Origin: Bartonella sp. AU55XJBT
GTDB lineage: Bacteria > Pseudomonadota > Alphaproteobacteria > Rhizobiales > Rhizobiaceae
DNA length: 64,000 nt
Assembly: GCF_028618525.1 (NCBI RefSeq)
Contig: NZ_JAQITC010000005.1
Coordinates: 62,001-126,000 of the forward strand
Direction: 5' to 3'
Shown here: positions 52,297 through 62,513 of the stretch, piece by piece
How the letters are laid out: each line of letters starts with the position of its first letter
Numbering within the stretch: the stretch's first letter is position 1
Notes under the pieces: generated by a model
Databases searched by the model: none
What the model saw: only the letters and a program-made list of their open reading frames with translations
What the model was told of the DNA's origin: nothing
Made by a program: the position numbers and the translations under genes

Positions 52297-52667
52297 ACAG
52301 CATAAATTTTATCCTATTATGCCACAAAATACTATCATTTAAGGAGAAGGTATGTCAGTCTCCTTAATACATAGTTTTTTTTATGTGTGGTGAATATTTT
52401 AGGCTTGTTACGTGAGTTGGAAGTCAAGTGGCATTCACTAGAACTTGGGCTATTTACAAACTAGGTTGGTAAGAATGTTCGTCCTTTGAGGTGTGGAGAA
52501 GAAGCCAAAAAGCAATACGGGAAAAGGGGTTCATAAGAATACAGGCGTACCGAGCATTATGTTTTAAAAGTTTTTCTATTTTCGAGAAGATAACTTATTG
52601 CTCTATTCATTTGTGAGGAGGGCATTATTGATATCACTTAAATTAAAGGAGATGCTTTTTATATAGA
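52297..52667. other. Gap after pyrC
   Basis: Contains the pyrC terminator and AT-rich sequence. Bases 52437-52560 show short matched blocks, in the same order and with one equal spacing, with 5656-5770 (CTATTTACA, then 42 bases, then GAAGCCA, then ATTATGTT). This suggests another shared decayed element; no protein family was recognised. Confidence 0.45.
52339..52383 (+). terminator. Probable pyrC terminator
   Basis: Stem AAGGAGA / TCTCCTT with an 11-base loop, a nine-base spacer and then a run of eight T. It lies about 45 bases after pyrC. The spacer before the T run weakens the call. Confidence 0.5.
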
Positions 52668-53054
52668 TTAGTTGTTATAATGTATGAGAAGATTTTCAGA
52701 TAAAGCTCTTCCTTCTTGAATATACCTTTGATTAGCTTCAATGGCTGCTTGTGTACAATGATGATAATTTTCTGAGAAAGCACGATACGCTTCATTAAAT
52801 GCTTCATAAAAATAAGCACGTCTTTGTGGAATGGGGTGTTCTGCTTCAATGAGTGCGTTCATATAGTCATACCATTGGTTTGTTGGCCATTGGTTTGTTG
52901 GAGGCTTACAAAGATTTTGGAGAAAATGCAGGGATCCCAAAATTTCTGCGAGGCGAAGTAATTTTTTCTCATAAGGTGGAGATTGTTGTGCAAAGGTTGG
53001 CATTGAAATGACAAAAAATATTAAAAGAATAATTTTTCTCAAATTATTACGCAT
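52668..53054 (-). CDS. Small secreted protein, TIGR02301-like
   Basis: 128-residue exported protein of unknown function. A signal peptide fills about residues 1-22 (KIILLIFFVISMPTFA, cleavage near FAQQ). The mature part matches what I recall of the rhizobial TIGR02301 family: LLRLAEILGSLHFLQNLC, YMNALIEAEHP, AFNEAYRAFSENYHHCT and EGRALSENLL. Two cysteines could form a disulfide. A perfect 15-base tandem duplication (52872-52901) repeats PTNQW in the middle, possibly of recent origin. It stands alone. Confidence 0.75.
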   Translation of the reverse strand: MRNNLRKIILLIFFVISMPTFAQQSPPYEKKLLRLAEILGSLHFLQNLCKPPTNQWPTNQWYDYMNALIEAEHPIPQRRAYFYEAFNEAYRAFSENYHHCTQAAIEANQRYIQEGRALSENLLIHYNN

Positions 53055-53532
53055 TATTTTGATTGCTTTCTTTGAATAAAACTCTGTACAGATAAAATAA
53101 TTGTGTCATGAGAACGATGTTAAAAAAGAGGGTTAATTGCGACATTATTCTCAATGATTGATGATAGAATATAGGGCGTAAGAGACAGTAAGGAACCCAT
53201 TGTGAAATATTAAAAATACTGATGAAGCTTTATGGGGTTAAAGTTTTAAGATTTGCTTCCTGTAATCTATTTTTCATATAAATATTCTATTGCCTATGGA
53301 ATTTTTTCTAAACTTGTTTCCTTCAAGAAGAAAAAAGCTCTCTATCTATAGAATGCTTTTGTCCAATCAAATAAAAGAGATTGTTTTAGGATAAATGATA
53401 GAGACAGCTGTGAATACCATAGGGGAAGAAGAATTGATGATAAGGTGAAGTTTTAGTCTAAACTGCATAATGTGATCATTTGAGAGAAGAGGCATTTAAA
53501 AGAGCGGTGCGTAATATCATTTACGGAGTATA
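53055..53532. other. Gap upstream of cysS
   Basis: 478 AT-rich bases holding the promoters of the secreted-protein gene (minus) and cysS (plus). Nothing else was recognised. A ribosome binding site ACGGAG lies just before cysS. Confidence 0.45.
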
Positions 53533-55044
53533 ATGATGAAAAAGTTGCGATTTTATAATACGCTGACACGTAAAAAAGAAAATTTTACACCAATAGATCC
53601 GACAAAAGTACGTCTTTATGTTTGTGGTCCAACAGTTTATGATTACGCGCATATAGGAAATGCTCGCCCTGTTATTGTTTTTGATATTTTATTTCGCTTA
53701 TTGCGTCATGTTTATGGCAATGATCATGTTCTCTATGCGCGTAATATTACAGATGTCGATGATAAAATTAATGCACGAGCTGCCCATGAATATCCAAACG
53801 TTTCACTGAATTATGCTATTCGTCAATTAACCGAACGCACATATTCTCAGTTTCAACAAGATACAATAGCACTTGGTTGTCTATTGCCAACCAGCCAGCC
53901 GCGCGCAACCGAGCATTTAGAGGAGATGCGCGCACTCATCGAAAGATTGCTTGAAAAGGGACACGCTTATAAAGCGGAAAATCATATATTATTTTCTATA
54001 AAGAGCATAAAAAATCCTCCCCATTATGGGACATTTTCAAATCGTTCTTTAGATGAAATGAGGGCGGGAGCGCGTATTGATGTTGCTGCCTATAAAAGAG
54101 AGGAGATGGATTTTGTTTTATGGAAACCTTCTGTGGAGGGAGAGCCAGGTTGGGAATCTCCGGGCGGAATTCCTGTTTTAGGTCGTCCAGGTTGGCATAT
54201 TGAGTGTTCTGCCATGTCAATGGCAAAGTTGTTAGCGCCCTACGGTGGTGGTTTAACTTGTGATGATCCTATTGCGAATATTTTTGATATTCATGGTGGT
54301 GGACTTGATTTAATTTTTCCTCACCATGAAAATGAGATTGCACAAAGTTGTTCAGCTTTTGGAACGGAGAGAATGGCTAATTTTTGGATGCATAACGGCT
54401 TTTTACAAGTTGAAGGCAAAAAGATGTCAAAAAGCTTTGGCAATTTTATAACCATTCGTTCTGTTTTAGAGAATAATTTTTTGGAGTTTAATGGTGTTTT
54501 AGCTGAGGAAATGAAGCAAAATTGGGCGGGTTTGTCTGCACGTTTTTCGATGCTCCAAACGCATTATCGTGAACCATTAAATTGGACAGCGCAGCGTCTA
54601 ATGCAATCGAGCAGTGAACTGTATCGTTGGTATGAATTGCTTCGCAGTAAAAAGAGTATAATGGAAAATAATGAAGCGATTGATGATACTTTGATAGATG
54701 CCCTCAGTGATGATCTTAATACACCAAAAGCATTCACTCTTTTGCGAAAATTTTATAAAGCAGGGAATGCCTTGGCTCTTGCTCATGGGATGAATTTATT
54801 AGGATTATTACGACAAGAATGGGTTAAAAAAATAGACTGCCCATTATTTGTAAAAAAAACCTCTCTTGATTCAAAATTTATTGATCAGCGCATTGCCGAA
54901 AGACTAAGGCTTATCCATAATAAAGAGTGGGAAGCTGCGGATACAATTCGCAATGAGCTTGCAGCCGAGGGGATTCTCTTAAAAGATAGTAAGGATCCGC
55001 AGAGTGGTGAGCGCATAACCGTGTGGGAAATAAAACGACTTTAA
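53533..55044 (+). CDS. cysS: Cysteinyl-tRNA synthetase
   Basis: Class I aminoacyl-tRNA synthetase charging tRNA-Cys. The HIGH motif is [11 protein letters not shown] (residues 36-46) with the zinc-ligand Cys 31 before it (VCGPTVYD). The second zinc region [10 protein letters not shown] and [19 protein letters not shown] are conserved, and KMSKSFGNF provides the KMSKS loop. The helical anticodon-binding domain ends the protein ([20 protein letters not shown]). Standard length, 503 residues. An alternative start lies one codon later. Confidence 0.97.
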   Translation: MMKKLRFYNTLTRKKENFTPIDPTKVRLYVCGPTVYDYAHIGNARPVIVFDILFRLLRHVYGNDHVLYARNITDVDDKINARAAHEYPNVSLNYAIRQLTERTYSQFQQDTIALGCLLPTSQPRATEHLEEMRALIERLLEKGHAYKAENHILFSIKSIKNPPHYGTFSNRSLDEMRAGARIDVAAYKREEMDFVLWKPSVEGEPGWESPGGIPVLGRPGWHIECSAMSMAKLLAPYGGGLTCDDPIANIFDIHGGGLDLIFPHHENEIAQSCSAFGTERMANFWMHNGFLQVEGKKMSKSFGNFITIRSVLENNFLEFNGVLAEEMKQNWAGLSARFSMLQTHYREPLNWTAQRLMQSSSELYRWYELLRSKKSIMENNEAIDDTLIDALSDDLNTPKAFTLLRKFYKAGNALALAHGMNLLGLLRQEWVKKIDCPLFVKKTSLDSKFIDQRIAERLRLIHNKEWEAADTIRNELAAEGILLKDSKDPQSGERITVWEIKRL

Positions 55045-55084
55045 TTTCTCTATTCCAGCAGTTCTCATAAATTAAAAGGAGAAT

Positions 55085-55759
55085 ATGATGGAATTTTTAT
55101 ATCACTATGGATATATCGCGCTTAAGCTAGCTGTAGGTCTGGTTGCCTTTCTATTTATTTTAAGAACGACGGGACGTGGAAGCCTTAGTCAGATGACACC
55201 TGTTGATCTGGTCAGCAATTTTGTTATGGGAGGTATTATTGGAGGAGTCATTTATAATCAGAATATTAGCAGCACTCAATTATTGCTTGTTCTACTCATT
55301 TGGCAAGCCTTGATTACCTCTTTTAATTTTTTTGCACGCTATTCAGTTTTTTTTCGCCGCCTTATTGCAGGGCGGAATGTCACATTGGTTTTAGATGGGG
55401 CCTTTCAAATGGATAAGATTAAGAGCTTAGGAATCAATGTTAATGATCTCATTGCGATGTTACGTCTTAAAGGGTGTCATTTACATGAAGCTGCTTTTGT
55501 GCGTTTGGAAACCAATGGTGATTGCACTGTTATTAAAAAGGAAGAGGGGAAGAAATCGACAATTGTCGTAGAAAACGGTGAAGTTATTGATGATGGTCTT
55601 AAAGAGATTGGTAAAACAAAAAAGTGGCTTCAGGCAGAATTGAAAAAAAAGCATGTAAAAGTTGAAAATTTATTTGCAGCAGAGTGGTATGAGAATACAG
55701 ATCAAAATAATAAACTGTATCGTGGATTATTTCTTGTTCCTTTTTCAAAAACAGTCTAA
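55085..55759 (+). CDS. DUF421 family membrane protein (YetF-like)
   Basis: Inner-membrane protein of unknown function. Two or three helices at about residues 10-80 contain RTTGRGSLSQMTPVDLVSNF, the hallmark of the family. The cytoplasmic part carries LVLDGAFQMDKIKSLGINVNDLIAMLRLKG, VRLETNGDCTVIKKEE and a lysine-rich tail. The 224 residues are typical. A good AAAAGGAGAAT site precedes it. It lies 40 bases after cysS and may be co-transcribed. Members elsewhere are linked to stress and spore resistance, which says little here. Confidence 0.85.
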   Translation: MMEFLYHYGYIALKLAVGLVAFLFILRTTGRGSLSQMTPVDLVSNFVMGGIIGGVIYNQNISSTQLLLVLLIWQALITSFNFFARYSVFFRRLIAGRNVTLVLDGAFQMDKIKSLGINVNDLIAMLRLKGCHLHEAAFVRLETNGDCTVIKKEEGKKSTIVVENGEVIDDGLKEIGKTKKWLQAELKKKHVKVENLFAAEWYENTDQNNKLYRGLFLVPFSKTV

Positions 55760-55869
55760 CCTCGAACAACGAGTAGGTATAGCTTATTGAAAAGCGTAAG
55801 AAACTTATAAACAACCACAGGGGGATGCTTTGCCTTTTTCGTGTGGATGATAGATGAAGTAAGGGCTTT

Positions 55870-57753
55870 ATGAAACGCAATGAAATGACAAAAACTGTAT
55901 CATCCGATACAGGGAAGACTCTGCACACACTTTACAATTTATGGCCTTATATGTGGCCGGTAGGTCGGCGTGATCTAAAAATACGTGTACTGTGGGCAAT
56001 ATTTTATCTTGTTTTATCCAAGCTCGTTCTCATATCTGTGCCGTATTTCTTTAAATATTCTACGAATGTGCTTGATACAAGCTTTCAGCTCCCTGAATGG
56101 TTTCCGTCCAGTTTGATTATCCCCATCATGCTTGTTTTGGCGTACAACGTTGCACGGATTATGCAGGCTGGATTAAATCAATTGCGCGATTCTCTTTTTG
56201 CCACTGTTGGTCAATATGCTGTTCGTCAATTAGCTTATAAAACCTTTGTACATATTCATGAGTTATCTTTGCGGTTTCATTTAGAACGCCGAACTGGTGG
56301 GCTTTCTCGCGTGATTGAGCGTGGAACAAAAGGAATTGAAGCGATCGTAAGATTTTCAATTCTCAATACTGTACCGACAATTTTAGAATTTATATTAACG
56401 GCTCTTGTATTTTACATCAACTACGGATGGCATTATCTTCTCATTGTTGTTGTAACGGTTTTATTATATACTTTTTTTACCATTAAGGCGAGTGATTGGC
56501 GTATTCGCATTCGTCAACAAATGAATACAGCGGATACTGAGGCGAATACGCGCGCTGTTGATTCTCTTTTAAATTTTGAAACGGTCAAATATTTTGGCAA
56601 TGAAACTCTAGAAGCCGATCGTTTCGATGCTTCTATGGCGGGTTATGAAAAAGCCGCAACAAAGATTTGGACATCATTAAGCTGGCTTAATTTTGGTCAG
56701 GCTCTTATCTTTGGTATTGGAATGACGATCATGATGCTGATGTCAGCTTATGAAGTTTTTTATAAGACACAAACTTTAGGGGATTTTGTTTTTATTAATG
56801 CCCTTTTAATGCAACTTTCCATTCCACTGAATTTTATTGGTTCAATTTATCGTGATGTTCGACAAGGTTTAACGGATATTGAAGCGATGTTCGATCTTTT
56901 AGATGTTCAGCAGGAAATCACTGATAAATCAGATGCTAAACCGTTAGAGATAAGCGATGGGACCATTCGTTTTCATCAGGTAAAATTTTCTTATGATTCG
57001 ACGCGTCAGATTCTCAGAGATATTGATTTTGAAGTCCCTGGAGGAAAAACAGTCGCCATTGTCGGCCCATCGGGTGCAGGGAAATCAACCATTTCTCGAT
57101 TACTTTTTCGGTTTTATGATGTTGATGCGGGCTCTATCACAATTGACGGGCAGGATATTCGTGATGTAACGCAAAAAAGTTTGCGTGAGGCGATCGGTAT
57201 GGTCCCACAAGATACAGTGTTATTTAATGATACAATTGCTTATAATATTCGCTATGGGCGCCCAAGTGCTACAGATGAAGAGGTGCACAAAGCGTCTGAA
57301 ATGGCACAAATATCAAAATTTATTGAGATGTTACCGGAAGGTTTTCAGTCTATGGTAGGAGAGCGTGGTCTCAAATTATCAGGGGGTGAAAAACAACGTG
57401 TGGCTATTGCACGGACACTTTTAAAAGCCCCCCCACTTCTTATTCTAGATGAAGCAACATCGGCTCTTGATACGGCAACAGAACAGGAAATTCAACAAGC
57501 ATTGGATATTGTAAGTCGTGGACGTACAACATTGATTATTGCGCATCGTCTGTCCACGGTTATCAATGCTGATGAAATTTTGGTTCTTAAAAGTGGTCGT
57601 ATTATTGAAAATGGAACGCATACAGAGCTCTTACGAAAGAAAGGTCTTTATGCTTCAATGTGGAATAAGCAGCTTGAAGCATCACAAGCTGAAGAAAAAT
57701 TACGTAAAATGCGTGAAGAAGATGAGACGGGTATTGTTAATCGTAAAAAATAA
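55870..57753 (+). CDS. ABC exporter, Atm1/HMT1-like (fused permease-ATPase)
   Basis: Half-transporter with a six-helix membrane domain (about residues 35-320) and an ATPase domain. The segment RQLAYKTFVHIHELSLRFHLERRTGGLSR and the later NTRAVDSLLNFETVKYFGNE are diagnostic of the Atm1 group, known to export glutathione-linked sulfur or metal conjugates. Walker A GPSGAGKST, ABC signature LSGGEKQRVAIARTLL, Walker B LLILDEATSALD and switch IAHRLS are intact. The start has AAGGGC six bases upstream. Length of 627 matches. In alphaproteobacteria it is often linked to metal or oxidative tolerance; the substrate here is unknown. Confidence 0.92.
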   Translation: MKRNEMTKTVSSDTGKTLHTLYNLWPYMWPVGRRDLKIRVLWAIFYLVLSKLVLISVPYFFKYSTNVLDTSFQLPEWFPSSLIIPIMLVLAYNVARIMQAGLNQLRDSLFATVGQYAVRQLAYKTFVHIHELSLRFHLERRTGGLSRVIERGTKGIEAIVRFSILNTVPTILEFILTALVFYINYGWHYLLIVVVTVLLYTFFTIKASDWRIRIRQQMNTADTEANTRAVDSLLNFETVKYFGNETLEADRFDASMAGYEKAATKIWTSLSWLNFGQALIFGIGMTIMMLMSAYEVFYKTQTLGDFVFINALLMQLSIPLNFIGSIYRDVRQGLTDIEAMFDLLDVQQEITDKSDAKPLEISDGTIRFHQVKFSYDSTRQILRDIDFEVPGGKTVAIVGPSGAGKSTISRLLFRFYDVDAGSITIDGQDIRDVTQKSLREAIGMVPQDTVLFNDTIAYNIRYGRPSATDEEVHKASEMAQISKFIEMLPEGFQSMVGERGLKLSGGEKQRVAIARTLLKAPPLLILDEATSALDTATEQEIQQALDIVSRGRTTLIIAHRLSTVINADEILVLKSGRIIENGTHTELLRKKGLYASMWNKQLEASQAEEKLRKMREEDETGIVNRKK

Positions 57754-57870
57754 GGTGGGCAAAATGTAATCTATATCTTTATATGGAGCGATTGATTAAA
57801 TACATAAAAAGAGACAAGAGGAACAAAAAGATTTATTGCTTGTTTAGGTTTATGATGAATAGGAAATTAT

Positions 57871-58569
57871 ATGAGTATTTTACAATCTGTCCATAATAGC
57901 TTTGTACCGATTCATAAAGAAGGTTATCCTTTTATTGTAGCGTTTTTTGTTATTTCACTCATTTTGGGTTGGATGTGGAGTCCGCTATTTTGGTGTGGTC
58001 TTATTCTTACAGTGTGGTGTATATACTTTTTTCGTGATCCAGATCGTGTGATCCCTTTGAATTCAAATTGGGTTATGTCGCCTGCAGATGGGCGTATTTC
58101 ATTTGTGGAATCATGTATTCCACCTGAAGAATTAGGCTTAGGAAAAGATGAAATGATCCGTATTTCCATTTTTATGGATATCTTTTCATGCCATATCAAC
58201 CGTATTCCTATCAGTGGTACAGTAGAGTCTATCGTTTATCAGCCAGGTCGGTTTACCAATGCGGAGTTTGATAAGGCTAGTCAGTTTAATGAGCGTAATG
58301 GGGTGGTCATTGATAGCAAGCATGGGAAAATTGGTATCGTACAAATAGCGGGGATGTTTGCCCGTCGGATTGTTTGTTGGTCAAAAGAAAACGATGCTGT
58401 TATCATGGGAGAGCGATTTGGATTGATTCGTTTTGGTTCTCGCCTTGATATTTATATGCCAGCTGAAATGAGATTACGTGTTGCAGTTGGGCAAACAGCA
58501 ATTGCTGGGGAGACAGTTTTGGGTTCTTTTGATGATAAGAGTGCCACAACGGACTTCAGATACGATTAG
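57871..58569 (+). CDS. psd: Phosphatidylserine decarboxylase (short form)
   Basis: Decarboxylates phosphatidylserine to phosphatidylethanolamine. A short enzyme of 232 residues with a membrane segment near 25-55. Landmarks: [38 protein letters not shown], and the self-cleavage site in [13 protein letters not shown] (Gly 189-Ser 190), where the serine becomes the pyruvoyl cofactor. It is of the short rhizobial type rather than the E. coli length. pssA, which makes the substrate, begins 9 bases after its stop. Confidence 0.95.
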   Translation: MSILQSVHNSFVPIHKEGYPFIVAFFVISLILGWMWSPLFWCGLILTVWCIYFFRDPDRVIPLNSNWVMSPADGRISFVESCIPPEELGLGKDEMIRISIFMDIFSCHINRIPISGTVESIVYQPGRFTNAEFDKASQFNERNGVVIDSKHGKIGIVQIAGMFARRIVCWSKENDAVIMGERFGLIRFGSRLDIYMPAEMRLRVAVGQTAIAGETVLGSFDDKSATTDFRYD

Positions 58570-58578
58570 GACCGTACA

Positions 58579-59421
58579 ATGAAAAATTTTTCGCCATTTT
58601 CTTCATTCAATCCTGAGGGGCAGCATGATGATGCTGCAAATCGGCGACGTTCACCGACATCGATGCGGTATGTTATTCCCAATATTATTACTATTTTGGC
58701 AATTTGTGCAGGGATGAGCAGCATTCGTTTGGCTTTTGAGAATCGCTATGAGGCTGCTATTTTAATGGTGCTTTTGGCTGCAGTTTTAGATGGTGCTGAT
58801 GGTCGCATTGCGCGTTTAATAGATGGGAGTTCATCTTTTGGGGCACAGATGGATTCTCTTGCTGATATTGTAAATTTTGGTGTTACTCCTGCACTTATTG
58901 TTTATTCCTTTATCTTGAATCAAGCATACCACATTGGTTGGGTTGCAGCTCTTGTTTATTGTGTTGCTTGTTGTTTGCGATTAGCGCGTTTTAATGTGAT
59001 GTTGGATAACACTGATATACCTCAATGGCAGAAAAGTTATTTTGTTGGTGTTCCTGCACCTGCAGGAGCGTTACTCCTTTTATTTCCTACCTATTTAGGC
59101 GCTCTTGGTTTGGTCCCCAATTGGGGGTGGGCATTGTTTTTTAGTCTTTATACTGTAATTATTGCTTTTCTTTTGATTAGTCGCCTACCAGTGTGGAATG
59201 CAAAGTCCATTGATCACAATTTGAGGCGTGATATCGTTATACCTTGCATGTTGGTCATTGTTATTTATGTCGGTTTTCTTGCGACTTACACATGGAAAAC
59301 TTTATTGATTACAGCTGTTAGCTATATGATTTTTCTCCCCTGTAGTTTTATTGCTTATAATAAACGGGCTGCTTTAGAAGATAAAAAGGCTGATGCTAAA
59401 AAAGCTATCCAAGAATCATAA
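58579..59421 (+). CDS. pssA: CDP-diacylglycerol-serine O-phosphatidyltransferase
   Basis: Makes phosphatidylserine from CDP-diacylglycerol and serine. The CDP-alcohol phosphotransferase signature is complete: DGADGRIARLIDGSSSFGAQMDSLAD (about residues 74-99), matching D-G-x2-A-R-x8-G-x3-D-x3-D. Several membrane helices fill residues 30-260. It is of the membrane-integral (type II) class common in Rhizobiales, not the peripheral E. coli class. Together with psd it gives the whole two-step route from CDP-diacylglycerol. Confidence 0.95.
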   Translation: MKNFSPFSSFNPEGQHDDAANRRRSPTSMRYVIPNIITILAICAGMSSIRLAFENRYEAAILMVLLAAVLDGADGRIARLIDGSSSFGAQMDSLADIVNFGVTPALIVYSFILNQAYHIGWVAALVYCVACCLRLARFNVMLDNTDIPQWQKSYFVGVPAPAGALLLLFPTYLGALGLVPNWGWALFFSLYTVIIAFLLISRLPVWNAKSIDHNLRRDIVIPCMLVIVIYVGFLATYTWKTLLITAVSYMIFLPCSFIAYNKRAALEDKKADAKKAIQES

Positions 59422-59490
59422 ACTGCTCCATTCTTCCGTTGAAAAGTGCAGGAAAGAGAGAGATTGGTCTATTTACATTTCAGATGATGA

Positions 59491-60243
59491 TCAATGAGGG
59501 GCATAATAATCCACAAACCGATTTTCACGGACATTAAAGAGTTTTCCAGTTTCCTTTAAATCAGGTGAGAGCAAATGGACTATTTTTTTTGCAACCTCTT
59601 GTGGTGAGGGGAGCGCTTCTGGATCTTCACCAGGCATAGCTTCAGCACGCATGGCAGTGCGTGTGGCTCCAGGGTTGATACAATTAATCTTGATAGGGGT
59701 TTGTTTGAGTTCTTCTGCCCAACAACGGGCAATCATTTCTAAAGCCGCTTTAGAGGCTGCATATGCCCCCCAGAAAGGGCGTGCAACATGCGCAACGCTT
59801 GAGGATAATAGGATGGCGCGTCCAGCATCAGATTCACGTAATAAAGGCTCAACAGCTTTTATTAAGCGCCATTGGCTGAAAAGATTTATTTGAAAGACAT
59901 CTTCAAAGATCGTATTTTCTATATGCGCTATTGGTGAAAGTGTTCCAAGGATTCCCGCATTTGCAACGATAATATCGAGCTTTTTCCATCGATTGGCAAT
60001 AGAGAGTGCAAGAGCATCGATGTTTTCCATATGATGCAAATCGAGCGGAACGAGAGTTGCATGAGCTCCTTTTTTTCGGATTTGATTGTCCAATTCAGTC
60101 AGTCCGCTGACTGTTCGTGCAAGAGCAATAATATGAGCGCCGCGTGCAGCGAGCTCGAGTGCTAAATAATAGCCAATTCCTCTTGATGCACCAGTAACGA
60201 GTGCAACACGCCCATGGAGACTAAAATCATATTTTGTCATCAT
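59491..60243 (-). CDS. Short-chain dehydrogenase/reductase (SDR)
   Basis: NAD(P)-dependent oxidoreductase of 250 residues. Cofactor motif VTGASRGIGYYLALELAARG near residues 16-35, NAG segment VANAGILG, catalytic serine in ILLSSSVAHVARP and YxxxK in YAASKAALEMIARCWAEELK; the NPGATRTAMR segment is also typical. The substrate cannot be inferred. Its start touches the purF stop codon, so the two are coupled. Convergent with pssA. Confidence 0.9.
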   Translation of the reverse strand: MMTKYDFSLHGRVALVTGASRGIGYYLALELAARGAHIIALARTVSGLTELDNQIRKKGAHATLVPLDLHHMENIDALALSIANRWKKLDIIVANAGILGTLSPIAHIENTIFEDVFQINLFSQWRLIKAVEPLLRESDAGRAILLSSSVAHVARPFWGAYAASKAALEMIARCWAEELKQTPIKINCINPGATRTAMRAEAMPGEDPEALPSPQEVAKKIVHLLSPDLKETGKLFNVRENRFVDYYAPH

Positions 60244-61736
60244 TAATCTCTTGTTTTAAGAACAGATGATTGATGAATTTTGGAGAGGTTTTCTTGATCA
60301 ACCAGATGTGTAGGATAATATCCAGTAAAATAATGGTCAGTAAATTGTGGATCGGCATTGTTTCGTTTTTCTCCTGCTACAGCAAGATATAATCCGTCCG
60401 TTGAAAGAAATTCTAAAGAGTCTGCTCCAATAAAATTGCACATAGATTTTAAATCTGGATATTGATTTGCTAAAAGGCTTTCAGCTTTAGGTGTATCAAT
60501 GCCATAAAAGTCAGGATAGAAAATCATAGGGCTAGAGACGCGCATATGAACTTCCTTTGCTCCTGCATCGCGAAGCATTCGCACAATTTTAAGGGATGTT
60601 GTTCCCCGTACAATAGAGTCATCAACCAGAATAACACGTTTTCCTTCAATCATAGGACGGTTTGCCGAATGTTTTAACTTGACGCCAAAAGCGCGAATTT
60701 GTTGTGTTGGTTCGATAAAAGTGCGGCCAACATAGTGATTACGAATAATACCAAGCTCGAAGGGAATTCCAATTTCTTGTGCATAGCCAATTGCAGCAGG
60801 TGTTCCGCCATCTGGAACAGGAACCACAACATCACCCTCACAAGGAGCTTCCTGTGCTAAACGGATTCCCATATTTTTGCGTGTTGTATAAACACTACGC
60901 CCACCAACGATTGAGTCCGGACGGGCAAAATAAACATATTCAAATAAGCAAAGTTTTTCTGGTTTTGCATTTTCTGGTTTTATAATTTTTTTCGTAATTT
61001 CTCCATTTTTTTGTATTTCACATATAATGATTTCTCCATTTTTAACATCACGGACATATTTTGCTCCAATAATATCAAGAGCACAAGTTTCAGAACAAAA
61101 GATAGGCTTACCATCAAGTTCTCCCATCACTAGAGGTCTAATTCCGGTTGGATCGCGTGCTGCAATAAGCTTTGTACGTGTAAGCGCTAACATAGCATAC
61201 CCACCTTCTACTTGCCGAATCGCATCAACAAAACGATCAGAGGACGATTCATAACGTGAGCGGGCAATAAGATGGAGAAAAACCTCTGAATCTGACGTTG
61301 ATTGACAGATAGCACCAGAAGCGATGAGTTCACGGCGCAATGTAAGACCATTGGTAAGATTACCATTATGCGCAATAGCAATACCTCCAACTTTCAATTC
61401 AGCAAAAAGAGGTTGAACATTGCGTAATGCCACTTCTCCAGTTGTTGAATAACGGGTATGTCCAATAGCGCGATTCCCTGGTAAGCGTGCAAGTGTTGCG
61501 GGGTTTGTATAGTGATCACCAACGAGACCTAAATGCTTTTCTTGATGAAATATTTTATTATGATAAGAAACAATACCCGCTGCTTCTTGCCCACGATGCT
61601 GGAGTGCGTGAAGTCCAAGAGCGGTCAATGTTGCAGCATCTTCATGCCCAAGAATGCCAAAAACCCCGCATTCTTCGTGAAGGGTATCATCATCTAATGA
61701 AAATTCTTGACAGGAAATATCGCTTTTTATCATCAT
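60243..61736 (-). CDS. purF: Amidophosphoribosyltransferase
   Basis: First step of purine synthesis, replacing pyrophosphate of PRPP with ammonia from glutamine. An amino-terminal propeptide (residues 1-22) precedes the catalytic Cys 23 in EECGVFGILG, as in the clostridial and Bacillus class with processed leader. The class II amidotransferase domain includes HRGQEAAGIV, GHTRYSTTG and NGNLTNG. The PRPP-binding motif RVILVDDSIVRGTTSLKIV lies in the second domain. Four cysteines (in FCSETCALD, MCNFIG and others) leave open an iron-sulfur cluster as in Bacillus. The length is 497 residues. It lies downstream of cvpA on the same strand, as in many bacteria. Confidence 0.96.
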   Translation of the reverse strand: MMIKSDISCQEFSLDDDTLHEECGVFGILGHEDAATLTALGLHALQHRGQEAAGIVSYHNKIFHQEKHLGLVGDHYTNPATLARLPGNRAIGHTRYSTTGEVALRNVQPLFAELKVGGIAIAHNGNLTNGLTLRRELIASGAICQSTSDSEVFLHLIARSRYESSSDRFVDAIRQVEGGYAMLALTRTKLIAARDPTGIRPLVMGELDGKPIFCSETCALDIIGAKYVRDVKNGEIIICEIQKNGEITKKIIKPENAKPEKLCLFEYVYFARPDSIVGGRSVYTTRKNMGIRLAQEAPCEGDVVVPVPDGGTPAAIGYAQEIGIPFELGIIRNHYVGRTFIEPTQQIRAFGVKLKHSANRPMIEGKRVILVDDSIVRGTTSLKIVRMLRDAGAKEVHMRVSSPMIFYPDFYGIDTPKAESLLANQYPDLKSMCNFIGADSLEFLSTDGLYLAVAGEKRNNADPQFTDHYFTGYYPTHLVDQENLSKIHQSSVLKTRD

Positions 61737-61811
61737 ATTCTTTCAGTTGTGATAGAGAGGAATCATTCATATCATATTTTACATCATTTAGTTCTCTTTC
61801 CTCATGAAAAG

Positions 61812-62393
61812 CTATTCTCCATTTTTAAGAAGCGTTTTCTCATGAGGGTGTTTCTTATTCGTATGTTTATCGCTGTCTTTAAACAAATTTTCCGCCTTTT
61901 CGAGAACAGATCCAAGATCTTTTGGGAGTATTTCCCAAACTTTTTGTCCCAGTGAATCCAAGATAGGCCTTGTTCTAGCATTTTTTAACCAGTCTGCTTG
62001 GTTTTCCGGTTTAATCAGGGCATTAAGAAGCAACATACTGATAACCATAATCAGTAAACCACGAAGTGCTCCAAAAATAAAACCAATCGTGCGGTCAAGG
62101 ATACCAATTCGACTATCAATAATAAAATCAGAGATTTTCATTGTAATAATTGAAGTAATAATGAGAACAATAATAAAAATTGTGACCAATGTTGTGATCA
62201 ATGCAATCATTTTATTAGAGAAATATTGTTCAAAGAAAGGTAAAACAGGTTTGAATAAAAACAGTGTCGTAACAGCTGCGATTGCCCAAGAAATCAACGA
62301 TAACACTTCACGTGAAAATCCTCGAAGCATAGCAAGAAAAGCGGACAACAGGATGATGACTACGACAATTCCATCAAGGATTGTTATGATCAT
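61812..62393 (-). CDS. cvpA: CvpA family inner-membrane protein
   Basis: Membrane protein first known as needed for colicin V production; its role in the cell is linked to envelope homeostasis but is unclear. Four helices over about residues 1-130: ILDGIVVVIILLSAFLAML, then REVLSLISWAIAAVTTLFLF, KMIALITTLVTIFIIVLIIT and DRTIGFIFGALRGLLIMVIS, the last being the family signature (DR-x-G-x2-F-G-x-x-R-G). The ATG used gives 193 residues starting MIITILDG; the frame runs 16 codons further upstream without similarity. It lies between radA and purF on one strand. Confidence 0.92.
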   Translation of the reverse strand: MIITILDGIVVVIILLSAFLAMLRGFSREVLSLISWAIAAVTTLFLFKPVLPFFEQYFSNKMIALITTLVTIFIIVLIITSIITMKISDFIIDSRIGILDRTIGFIFGALRGLLIMVISMLLLNALIKPENQADWLKNARTRPILDSLGQKVWEILPKDLGSVLEKAENLFKDSDKHTNKKHPHEKTLLKNGE

Positions 62394-62513
62394 TTGTTTG
62401 TTCCTTATACATAAAGTTGTGTTCTTTAAATCTGTGTGCAAACATATCTTTGTTAGGTTATTTTTTTATTCTTATAGCAAGGATATTTTGTATTTTATAG
62501 CATTTTTTCTATA

